Assembly: GCF_042646065.1 (NCBI RefSeq)
Contig: NZ_JBHRTA010000030.1
Coordinates: forward strand, 186,001-250,000
Source of the DNA: Parapedobacter deserti
GTDB lineage: Bacteria; Bacteroidota; Bacteroidia; Sphingobacteriales; Sphingobacteriaceae
Reading direction: 5' to 3'
DNA length: 64,000 nucleotides
In this document: positions 43,355 to 51,526 of the stretch, in pieces
Numbering within the stretch: position 1 is the first letter of the stretch
Layout: every line of letters begins with the position of its first letter
Translations under genes and position numbers: made by a program
Notes under the pieces: model-generated
Seen by the model: only the letters and a program-made list of their open reading frames with translations
The model's database searches: none
What the model was told of the DNA's origin: nothing

Positions 43355-46300
43355 TCAAGCTTCCACTAATTTTGACCGCAGTACGTTTTTGTATTCCCTT
43401 GGAAATACCTTGATGAAACTGGTTTTTTCGATTTTCCAGTTTTGGAGTATGTCGGCAGCGCGTTTGCTTCTGGTAAGGTGAATGTGCTTTTTGAGCAGGG
43501 CTATTATGGTTGTTTCGTCTTCGGCTTCCAAAGGGTCGAGGTCTACCATCTCCATATTGCAGTTGTCCCTGAATGTGCCTTCAAGATCATACACCCATGC
43601 AATTCCACCGCTCATTCCGGCGGCAAAATTGCGGCCAGTAGCGCCCAAGATCAGCGCGCGGCCGCCGGTCATGTATTCACAGCCGTGGTCACCCACGCCT
43701 TCCACCACCGCCGTGGCCCCGGAGTTGCGCACAGCAAAGCGTTCGCCCGCTTGTCCGCAGACAAAGAGGTGGCCTGCGGTGGCCCCGTAAAGGGCAACGT
43801 TTCCGATGATAATGTTCTCATGGGCTACCCTCGGACTGTTTTGTGGCGGGTATATCGCCAGCTGTGCGCCCGAAAGTCCCTTGCCTACGTAGTCATTGGC
43901 CTCGCCTTCAAGCTCAAAGGACAGGCCTTTGGCCGCAAAAGCACCGAAGCTCTGGCCGGCCGATCCGGCAAACTTATAATTGATCGTATTGTCCGGAAGG
44001 CCTTCAGCACCGTATATCTTGGATACTTCGTTAGATAGCAGGGTGCCGATGGTGCGGTCGGTATTCTTTACGTTGAATGTGCCGAACACCGGAGTTTTAC
44101 CTTCCAGCGCCTTGCGCGCCTGCGTCACTAACCCCCAATCCAATATCATGTCCAACCCATGGTCCTGCTGCTCTGTTTGGTACAGCGTGTCACCCGTGCG
44201 ACTGTGTGCCACATGGAGTATGCCGGATAGATCAAGCTTGTTAATCTTCCAGTGGTCTATGTTTTCGCGTTTTTTCAGGAATTGTGCGCGGCCTACCATT
44301 TCATTGATGGTACGGAAGCCCAGTTCCGCCATAATTTCGCGCAGCTCCTCCGCCAGGAACCTGAAAAGGTTTACAATATCTTCCGGTTTTCCGGTAAACA
44401 ATTTGCGCAGTTCGGGATCCTGTGTGGCTACCCCTACCGGGCAGGTGTTTAGGTGGCATTTCCGCATCATGATGCATCCTCCAGCCACAAGAGCAGCGGT
44501 GGCTACTCCCCACTCCTCGGCACCGAGAAGCGTAGCAACAGCGAGGTCCCTGCCGGTTTTAAGTTGCCCATCGGTCTGGAGCACCACACGGCTGCGAAGG
44601 CCGTTTTTTACGAGTGTTTGGTGGGATTCAGCCAAGCCCAATTCCCATGGCAGTCCGGCATGTTTGATTGAACTGATGGGTGAGGCACCCGTTCCACCGT
44701 CGTACCCGGCGATGAGGATAACATCAGCATGGGCTTTGGCTACACCGGCCGCTATTGTACCCACTCCCGCTTTGGAAACAAGCTTCACATTAATACGGGC
44801 ATCCCGATTGGCATTTTTCAGGTCGAATATCAGCTGAGCCAAATCCTCTATAGAATAAATATCGTGATGGGGAGGCGGGGAAATTAACCCCACACCCGGC
44901 GTGGAGTGCCTTACTTTGGCTATCCATTCATCGACCTTGTGTCCGGGAAGCTGCCCACCTTCGCCCGGTTTGGCGCCCTGAGCCATTTTGATTTGGATCT
45001 CATCGGCCTGTGTCAGGTAGTTGGAGGTGACACCGAACCGGCCGGAAGCCACCTGCTTTATGGCCGACCGCATCGAATCGCCGTTAGGCAGCGGTTTATA
45101 ACGAATTTCATCCTCGCCACCCTCGCCTGTGTTGCTCTTGCCGCCGATACGATTCATCGCAATGGCCAACGTGCTGTGTGCTTCGTGCGAAATGGAACCG
45201 AATGACATGGCGCCTGTGGCGAAGCGTTTCATGATGTTTTCGGCCGGCTCCACCTCCTCAATGTTAATAGAAGTTCTGTGCCTTGCAAAATCCAGAAGGC
45301 CCCGCAAAGTAAACATGCGCTCCTTTTGGCTGTTAACCAATGCCGCATACTTTTTATACGTTTGATAGTCTCCCGTACGACAGGCTTGCTGTAGTAAGTG
45401 TACCGTCTGTGGGTTGAACAAGTGCGCTTCGCCACGGCGTTTCCATTGGTAGATGCCGCCTTCGGGCAGGAGGTCCTTCGCATTGCGCGAGCTGCTGAAC
45501 CCCCTGTTGTGCTTGTTCAGCACTTCGCGAGCAATATCATCCAGGTCGAGACCGCCGATGCGTGATACCGCCCCGCAGAAATAGTTATCCACCACACTCT
45601 TGTTGATGCCGAGCACTTCGAAAATCTGTGCACCATGGTACGATTGCAACGTGGAAATGCCCATTTTCGAGAAAATTTTGAGTAAGCCGCCGCACACCGC
45701 CTTCACGTAGTTCTTAGCCAATTGCGGCCAGGTGAGTTGCGTATCCAGGACGTTCTGCTCTTTGAGCGTGCGGATGGTAGCCAATGCCATGTAGGGGTTA
45801 ATGGCCGTGGCGCCAAAGGCCAACAGGCATGCAAAATGGTGCACTTCCCAAACATCACCGGCTTCTACCACCAAGCCCACGGCGCCGCGGTGTCCCGTCT
45901 TAATGAGGTGGTGGTGCACGGCAGATACAGCCAGCAGCGACGGTATGGCAGCATGCTGCGAATCGATAGCCCGGTCGGAGAGGATAATTACTTCAAAGCC
46001 GTCACGCACAGCATCCTCGGCATAACGGCAGAGGCGTTGCAGTCCGTCCTCAAGTGCGCCGGGCTTGCCGTTGGCGTTGAAATAGCATTGCAGCGTTTTG
46101 GCCTGAAAAATACCCGTATCTATACTGCGCAGCTTTTCGAGCTCTCGGCTGGTCAATATCGGGTGTTCCAATGCGACGCAATGGCAGTGCATTTTGTCTT
46201 CGCCGAGTATATTCCCCGCGTTGCCGATAAAAGTAGCGAGGCTCATCACCAAGCGTTCCCGTATGGGATCGATGGGCGGATTGGTTACCTGCGCGAAGAA

Positions 46301-47869
46301 CTGTTTGAAGTAAGCGGAAAGGTGCTGTGGGTGGTTGGATAGCACAGCCAGGGGCACATCGGTACCCATAGAGCCTATCGGCTCCTTGCCGTCCAGTGCC
46401 ATCGGAGTAATGATGCCCTCCACGTCTTCCCGCGAGTAGCCGAATATTTGCTGGTATTTAAAGACTGATTCTTTTGAAAGGTAGGTGAAAGTAACCCGCG
46501 GATCGGCCAGTTCTTCCATCCGGATTTTGAATTGGTGCAACCAGTCGCCATAGCGCTGCCGGTTGGAAAGCCCACCCTTCACTTGTTCGTCTGACAGGAT
46601 TTCGCCTTTTTCCATATCGATGAGCAATATCTTGCCCGGCTGTTGGCGCCCCTTTTTAATGATAATACTTTCATCGATTGGCAGTGCCCCCGCTTCGGAA
46701 GCAACGATGACCCGGTCGTCTGAAGTGATTGCGAAGCGCAGTGGGCGCAGGCCGTTCCGATCGAGCATGGCCCCGATGGTTGTCCCGTCGGTGAAACAGA
46801 GTGCCGCAGGGCCATCCCATGGTTCCATCAGTGTAGCATGGTACTCATAAAATGCTTTCTTGAGCGGATTCATCTGGGAGTTTCCATCCCAAGCTTCCGG
46901 CACCATCATGAGCATCACGTGTGCGATGCTTCGTCCGCTGTGTAGCAACAATTCAGCAACGTTATCTAGACAGGCCGAGTCTGACTGGTGACCGTCTACC
47001 ACTGGCAGAAGAATCTGCATTTCCTCTTCAGTGAAATAAGGGGACGATAACGACCGAAGACCGGCATAAAACCAGTTGAGGTTTCCGGTGAGTGTGTTGA
47101 TTTCCCCGTTGTGTGCCAGCATACGGAATGGCTGAGCCAATTGCCACGATGGGAACGTATTGGTAGAAAAACGTGAATGCACCAAGCCGAAAGCCGAAAC
47201 CACGCGCTGATCCAAAAGATCAGTAAAATAAGTAGCTACCTGATAGGTCGTCAGCTGGCCTTTATAAACGATGACTTTGCATGACAAAGATGCGATATAC
47301 AACTCCTCAGTAAGGTCGTTATGCTCCCGCGTACGTTTGGAGATGAGCCGCCTAAGTACGAAGAGCTTCCGCTCAAAATCCGCCGTATTGGTCACCCCTG
47401 CCGGGCGGGAGACAAAAAATTGCACAATTTCCGGCTCTACGCTAAGGGCAGTACTGCCGATATCTGCGGGGTTCACAGGTACACGCCTGAAACCAAGAAA
47501 TTTCATTCCCCTGTCTTCCGCTGCCTTTTGGATGATCTGCCGGCAGATGTGATTTGCCGTTTCTTCTTTGGGTAGAAAAGCCATGCCGGTGCCGTAATAC
47601 CCAGGTTCGCTCAGCTGAATGCCTAGTGCTATGCACTCTTCCCATAAGAATTCGTGCGGCAGTTGTATCATAATGCCCGCTCCGTCTCCACTTTCCGGGT
47701 CACAGCCACATGCACCACGATGCTCCATATTTTCCAGCATGGTCAGCGCATCCCTCACTTGTGCATGGGTTTTGTTTCCCTTCAGGTTCGCTATAAATCC
47801 AACTCCACATGCATCGCGCTCAAAATCAGATCGGTATAGCCCATCCTGTTGTTTCAATATATCAGTCAT
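43355..47869 (-). CDS. gltB: Glutamate synthase large (alpha) subunit
   Basis: Makes two glutamates from glutamine and 2-oxoglutarate. The 1504-residue protein has the usual order: an N-terminal Ntn glutaminase domain whose catalytic Cys21 (RDACGVGF) becomes the first residue after removal of a 20-residue propeptide, a central domain, the FMN-binding synthase barrel ('GRFGVTSNYLTQADEIQIKMAQGAKPGEGGQLPGHKV', 'VILIAGYDGGTGASPISSIKHAGLPWELGLAESHQTL'), the 3Fe-4S cysteines in 'CIMMRKCHLNTCPVGVATQ' and the C-terminal beta-helix ('GKGLSGAQLAIYPP', 'GVGDHGCEYMTGGRALILG'). The AT-rich 220 bp upstream must hold its promoter. Confidence 0.98.
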   Translation of the reverse strand: MTDILKQQDGLYRSDFERDACGVGFIANLKGNKTHAQVRDALTMLENMEHRGACGCDPESGDGAGIMIQLPHEFLWEECIALGIQLSEPGYYGTGMAFLPKEETANHICRQIIQKAAEDRGMKFLGFRRVPVNPADIGSTALSVEPEIVQFFVSRPAGVTNTADFERKLFVLRRLISKRTREHNDLTEELYIASLSCKVIVYKGQLTTYQVATYFTDLLDQRVVSAFGLVHSRFSTNTFPSWQLAQPFRMLAHNGEINTLTGNLNWFYAGLRSLSSPYFTEEEMQILLPVVDGHQSDSACLDNVAELLLHSGRSIAHVMLMMVPEAWDGNSQMNPLKKAFYEYHATLMEPWDGPAALCFTDGTTIGAMLDRNGLRPLRFAITSDDRVIVASEAGALPIDESIIIKKGRQQPGKILLIDMEKGEILSDEQVKGGLSNRQRYGDWLHQFKIRMEELADPRVTFTYLSKESVFKYQQIFGYSREDVEGIITPMALDGKEPIGSMGTDVPLAVLSNHPQHLSAYFKQFFAQVTNPPIDPIRERLVMSLATFIGNAGNILGEDKMHCHCVALEHPILTSRELEKLRSIDTGIFQAKTLQCYFNANGKPGALEDGLQRLCRYAEDAVRDGFEVIILSDRAIDSQHAAIPSLLAVSAVHHHLIKTGHRGAVGLVVEAGDVWEVHHFACLLAFGATAINPYMALATIRTLKEQNVLDTQLTWPQLAKNYVKAVCGGLLKIFSKMGISTLQSYHGAQIFEVLGINKSVVDNYFCGAVSRIGGLDLDDIAREVLNKHNRGFSSSRNAKDLLPEGGIYQWKRRGEAHLFNPQTVHLLQQACRTGDYQTYKKYAALVNSQKERMFTLRGLLDFARHRTSINIEEVEPAENIMKRFATGAMSFGSISHEAHSTLAIAMNRIGGKSNTGEGGEDEIRYKPLPNGDSMRSAIKQVASGRFGVTSNYLTQADEIQIKMAQGAKPGEGGQLPGHKVDEWIAKVRHSTPGVGLISPPPHHDIYSIEDLAQLIFDLKNANRDARINVKLVSKAGVGTIAAGVAKAHADVILIAGYDGGTGASPISSIKHAGLPWELGLAESHQTLVKNGLRSRVVLQTDGQLKTGRDLAVATLLGAEEWGVATAALVAGGCIMMRKCHLNTCPVGVATQDPELRKLFTGKPEDIVNLFRFLAEELREIMAELGFRTINEMVGRAQFLKKRENIDHWKINKLDLSGILHVAHSRTGDTLYQTEQQDHGLDMILDWGLVTQARKALEGKTPVFGTFNVKNTDRTIGTLLSNEVSKIYGAEGLPDNTINYKFAGSAGQSFGAFAAKGLSFELEGEANDYVGKGLSGAQLAIYPPQNSPRVAHENIIIGNVALYGATAGHLFVCGQAGERFAVRNSGATAVVEGVGDHGCEYMTGGRALILGATGRNFAAGMSGGIAWVYDLEGTFRDNCNMEMVDLDPLEAEDETTIIALLKKHIHLTRSKRAADILQNWKIEKTSFIKVFPREYKNVLRSKLVEA

Positions 47870-48092
47870 TCTATTTAGTTAGCTATATTTATTTGCTAAA
47901 TTAGTAATTAATTTGGGGATATTTAAAATTATTTTCAAATATTTATTTCATTTGTTGATAATTACCTATTATTTATAACGATTTTTGATAAAATGGCAAA
48001 TTTGAACTTACGACGATCATCTTTGGTCGGTCTTCCCGTTAAAACATTAACTTCGAACCGGTGAATAATACCATAAGTAAAATTAAAAAAAA

Positions 48093-49190
48093 ATGAAGAT
48101 AACCCACACGGAAATCTATCGGTTCAGTATTCCAATGGAACCCTTTGTAATCGCTACTGGGACGATGGAATATGCACAGAACATTTTTATTAGAATACAT
48201 ACCGACACCGGTATTTCTGGCGTGGGCGAATGTTCTGCGTTTCCAATGATTGTTGGCGAGACGCAGGAAACCTGTCTGGTGCTTGCGCGTGAGTTTGCGT
48301 ATTTATGGAAGGGAAAGGATCCGCTGGCTATTGACGACCGTCTGGCAGAACTCGATGCGTTTATTGCGCGAAACACCACGGTCAAAAGTGCTTTCGACAT
48401 TGCGCTGTACGATCTTGCCGCTAAGCATGCCGGCGTCCCGTTATATCAGTACCTTGGCGGTGCCATACGCGATATCGTCACCGATATCACGGTCGGAATA
48501 GGTAGTCCCGAGGAGATGGCAGCCAAAGCGCTTGCATTCAAGAACCAAGGGGCAGAGGTGCTTAAGGTGAAGCTGGGTAAAACACCAACAGCAGATATAG
48601 CCCGCATACAAGCCATCCGCGATGCCATTGGATACCGCATTCCTATACGCATAGATGCCAACCAAGGATGGAGCTACGAGGCGGCCGTGGAGGCTTTGCA
48701 AGGCCTACAGGAATTGGATATCCAGTTTTGCGAGCAGCCCATGCGCAGCTATGACGACGGCCTGCTGCCGCGGCTCCGGAAAGAGACCACCATACCACTC
48801 ATGGCCGACGAAAGTTGCTACGACCACCGGGATGCTATTCGGCTGGCCGAACAAGGAGGGAGCGATTACTTCAATATCAAATTTTCTAAATCCGGTGGTA
48901 TCGCCGAAGCCCTCCGCATCGAGCAAGCTGCGGCGCAATACGGTATCCCGTGCATGATCGGCGGTATGCTCGAAAGCCGGTTGGCGCTTTCGGCCAAGGT
49001 GCACTTTGCCTACGCTGCGCCTAATGTGTTTTTTTTCGATATGGACACGTGTATGCTAGGACACCTGGAAGACCCCATTACGGGCGGTGTCCAATTCAAT
49101 GGTTACCGCATCTCGTTACCTGAACTGCCCGGTATCGGTGCCGACGTCGACGACGTGTTCTTGCAACAATGTGAGCGATGGGAGGTGTAG
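48093..49190 (+). CDS. Dipeptide (L-Ala-D/L-Glu) epimerase, enolase superfamily
   Basis: Enolase-superfamily enzyme of 365 residues in the muconate-lactonising subgroup, probably recycling murein dipeptides by epimerising L-Ala-D-Glu or a similar dipeptide. Catalytic lysines K158-x-K160 and K266, and metal ligands D188, E214 and D239 are all in place. The terminal 'FFFDMDTCMLGHLEDPITGGVQ' is the DxD segment that binds the dipeptide ammonium group in characterised epimerases. Bacteroidota homologues vary in dipeptide preference, so exact specificity is open. It stands alone, divergent from gltB. Confidence 0.9.
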   Translation: MKITHTEIYRFSIPMEPFVIATGTMEYAQNIFIRIHTDTGISGVGECSAFPMIVGETQETCLVLAREFAYLWKGKDPLAIDDRLAELDAFIARNTTVKSAFDIALYDLAAKHAGVPLYQYLGGAIRDIVTDITVGIGSPEEMAAKALAFKNQGAEVLKVKLGKTPTADIARIQAIRDAIGYRIPIRIDANQGWSYEAAVEALQGLQELDIQFCEQPMRSYDDGLLPRLRKETTIPLMADESCYDHRDAIRLAEQGGSDYFNIKFSKSGGIAEALRIEQAAAQYGIPCMIGGMLESRLALSAKVHFAYAAPNVFFFDMDTCMLGHLEDPITGGVQFNGYRISLPELPGIGADVDDVFLQQCERWEV

Positions 49191-49195
49191 CCAGC

Positions 49196-49226
49196 TTCCA
49201 CATGTCGTAGTGAATCCATACCTTTG
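49196..49226 (+). promoter_or_regulatory. Promoter of the deoxyhypusine-synthase-like operon
   Basis: TTC (49196-49198), 20 bases, then TACCTTTG (49219-49226, exact -7 match), 27 bases before the ATG at 49254. It should drive the three genes up to rdgB. Confidence 0.65.
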
Positions 49227-49253
49227 TAAGCACGAAACCAAGTACAACAAGAA

Positions 49254-50234
49254 ATGAGCAAAGCAAGAGGCCCCATATCCCAGTTTATCGAGAAGAACTA
49301 TTTACATTTCAACGCTGCGGCGTTGGTGGACGCGGCCAAAGGCTATGAAGCCCACCTGGATGCCGGAGGCAAGATGATGATCACCTTGGCGGGCGCAATG
49401 AGTACCGCCGAATTAGGCATCTCACTTGCTGAGATGATCCGTCAGGATAAAGTAGCCATCATCAGCTGCACGGGAGCCAACCTTGAAGAGGACATCATGA
49501 ACCTGGTGGCGCACTCGCATTACAAACGCGTGCCAAACTACCGCGACCTCAGCCCACAGGACGAATGGGAACTGCTGGAAAATCACTACAACCGCGTTAC
49601 AGACACTTGCATCCCCGAAGAAGAGGCTTTCCGGCGCCTCCAGCAGCACATACACAAAATTTGGGAAGACGCGGAAGAGGCCGGCGAGCGTTATTTCCCG
49701 CATGAATACATGTATAAGATGCTCAATAGCGGAGTGTTGCAGCAATATTACGAGATCGACCCGAAAAACTCCTGGATGCTGGCCGCTGCCGAAAAGAATC
49801 TTCCTATGGTGGTGCCCGGTTGGGAAGACAGCACCATGGGAAATATTTTTGCATCATACGTCATTAAGGGGCAGCTAAAGGCCTCAACGATGAAGAGCGG
49901 TGTCGAATACATGGCTTACTTGGCAGATTGGTACGTTAAAAATTCCGATGGGAAAGGTGTCGGCTTTTTCCAGATCGGTGGGGGTATTGCAGGTGACTTC
50001 CCCATCTGTGTGGTACCCATGCTTTATCAGGATATGGAAATGGAGAACATCCCGTTCTGGAGCTATTTCTGCCAAATTTCAGACTCAACCACATCGTATG
50101 GTTCTTATTCAGGTGCCGTACCCAATGAGAAAATTACCTGGGGCAAACTGGGCATTGACACGCCAAAATATATCATCGAATCAGACGCCACCATTGTGGC
50201 GCCGTTGGTCTTCGCATGGGTGTTGGAGCAGTGA
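49254..50234 (+). CDS. Deoxyhypusine-synthase-family protein
   Basis: NAD-dependent enzyme of the DHS fold, 326 residues. In eukaryotes and archaea DHS moves an aminobutyl group from spermidine to a lysine of eIF5A/aIF5A; bacteria have no such target, and bacterial relatives are proposed to make polyamines such as homospermidine. The catalytic lysine is conserved (K298 in 'NEKITWGKLG'), as are the NAD-binding parts 'GGKMMITLAGAMSTAELGISLAEMIRQDKVAIISCTGANLEEDI' and 'GGGIAGDFPICVVPML'. Active chemistry is therefore likely. It is followed by an unknown gene 10 bp on and by rdgB; no other polyamine genes are in the window. Confidence 0.88.
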   Translation: MSKARGPISQFIEKNYLHFNAAALVDAAKGYEAHLDAGGKMMITLAGAMSTAELGISLAEMIRQDKVAIISCTGANLEEDIMNLVAHSHYKRVPNYRDLSPQDEWELLENHYNRVTDTCIPEEEAFRRLQQHIHKIWEDAEEAGERYFPHEYMYKMLNSGVLQQYYEIDPKNSWMLAAAEKNLPMVVPGWEDSTMGNIFASYVIKGQLKASTMKSGVEYMAYLADWYVKNSDGKGVGFFQIGGGIAGDFPICVVPMLYQDMEMENIPFWSYFCQISDSTTSYGSYSGAVPNEKITWGKLGIDTPKYIIESDATIVAPLVFAWVLEQ

Positions 50235-50244
50235 GCTGAAGGTT

Positions 50245-50769
50245 ATGCCGCAATCGAACATAAACACTGTTGACCCCATAGCGCTTTGCCATCTGATGAC
50301 GGAGACAATCTTCGGTATGGAAGGGAGAAAGGGTGATGTAGCAGCTGAACAGCTATCGCAGGCCATGCCTACGGCCAAGCCGGCAGCGTCTTTCTCGTTT
50401 TACGGCCAAAATAGGCGTAACTACCTGTTCCTGACGCGGGAAACACAGTACGAATGGATGTCGGTGAATGCCATGGATGCTTTTCTCAAAACATTGGCTG
50501 CACTGAAGCTTACTTCGGACGATATCGCCTTGTTAAATGTGGGGAGGCTCAGTGTATTTCCGCAAGAAGATGACCTGTTCTCGTTTTTTAAACCGAAAAC
50601 GGTGGTTTCCCTCGGCGTCGCCCTGCCATGGACGGAGTTGAATAATGCCGCGCCTGTCATGGATTGCAAGGGCGTCCGGTTATTCCGCACGTATACGTTT
50701 GATGAAATGCTGGCCGATGCGGATAAAAAGCGGCAATTTTGGACAACAGCAAAGACTATACTGGTATGA
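50245..50769 (+). CDS. Conserved-looking protein of unknown function
   Basis: A 174-residue soluble protein I do not recognise. It starts 'MPQSNINTVDPIALCHLMTE' and has no signal peptide or membrane segment. A central alpha/beta look ('RRNYLFLTRETQYEWMSVNAMDAFLKTLAALKLTSDDIALLNVGR', 'FFKPKTVVSLGVALPW') ends with 'CKGVRLFRTYTFDEMLADADKKRQFWTTAKTILV', a pattern like a binding or adaptor domain. The start follows the DHS-like stop by 10 bases and its stop overlaps the rdgB start (ATGA), so the three should be made together. A role near nucleotide or polyamine metabolism is only a contextual guess. Confidence 0.85.
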   Translation: MPQSNINTVDPIALCHLMTETIFGMEGRKGDVAAEQLSQAMPTAKPAASFSFYGQNRRNYLFLTRETQYEWMSVNAMDAFLKTLAALKLTSDDIALLNVGRLSVFPQEDDLFSFFKPKTVVSLGVALPWTELNNAAPVMDCKGVRLFRTYTFDEMLADADKKRQFWTTAKTILV

Positions 50770-51350
50770 CTCAATTGGTATTTGCAACCAACAATGCGCA
50801 CAAGCTGGAAGAAGTGCAGGCGATGGTTGGCGATAATATCCATCTGCTCACACTTGCCGAAATCGGTTGTACGGACGATATTCCGGAAACGGGTAATACC
50901 TTTGAAGCGAACGCTTCGCAGAAGAGTGCTTACTTGAAAAACCGGTACAAGTATGATTGCTTTGCCGATGACTCTGGCTTGGAAGTGGAAGCACTCAATA
51001 ACGAACCGGGCGTGTATTCCGCACGCTATTCCGGTACGAGGGATATGGAAAAGAATATTGATTTGCTGCTTAGCCGGCTGGACGAACATACCAATCGGAA
51101 GGCTAGATTCCGCACAGTTATTTCCCTGCGGCTGAAGGGTAAGGAATACTTTTTTGAAGGGTCTATCGAAGGGACGATCGGTTTCGGACGAAAGGGCACG
51201 GGTGGCTTCGGTTACGATCCGTTGTTTACACCCAACGGTTACACCCAAACGTTTGCCGAGATGTCCGCAGCGGAAAAAAATGCCATTAGCCACCGTGCCA
51301 TCGCTGTCAAGAAGCTTGCGGATTTTTTGAAAAGGTACCAGGCCGGGTAG
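50766..51350 (+). CDS. rdgB: XTP/dITP pyrophosphatase (RdgB/HAM1)
   Basis: Cleans the nucleotide pool by hydrolysing dITP, XTP and similar deaminated purine triphosphates. The 194-residue protein begins with the family motif 'LVFATNNAHKLEEVQAMVG', then 'DIPETGNTFEANASQKSAYLKNRYKYDCFADDSGLEVEALNNEPGVYSARYSG' and 'GFGYDPLFTPNGYTQTFAEMSAAEKNAISHRAIAVKKL'. The ATG at 50766 overlaps the previous stop; an earlier in-frame start at 50739 lies inside the upstream gene and is not favoured. Confidence 0.97.
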   Translation: MTQLVFATNNAHKLEEVQAMVGDNIHLLTLAEIGCTDDIPETGNTFEANASQKSAYLKNRYKYDCFADDSGLEVEALNNEPGVYSARYSGTRDMEKNIDLLLSRLDEHTNRKARFRTVISLRLKGKEYFFEGSIEGTIGFGRKGTGGFGYDPLFTPNGYTQTFAEMSAAEKNAISHRAIAVKKLADFLKRYQAG

Positions 51351-51443
51351 GATAGCCTTACGTTTGCCAGGATAATTTTGCGCCTTGTATTTTTTTGCAT
51401 AATCGTTTTAGCTATTTCCTGGTGATTGTTATTCAGAAAATTT

Positions 51444-51451
51444 TATATTTG
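51444..51451 (+). promoter_or_regulatory. -7 box upstream of the GMC oxidoreductase operon
   Basis: TATATTTG is an exact -7 match, 75 bases before the ATG at 51527. The nearest TTG upstream is only 15 bases away, shorter than usual. Confidence 0.5.
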
Positions 51452-51526
51452 GCCAGTGATATGCCAGTTACTTTCGCGGCTGGCGGTTATCACGGCTAAA
51501 TGATGACAAGTTATAAACCATAAGTA

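Noticed and set aside
43442..44038. Long plus-strand frames opposite gltB
   Set aside because: These mirror the codon pattern of gltB on the other strand; no protein motif is visible.
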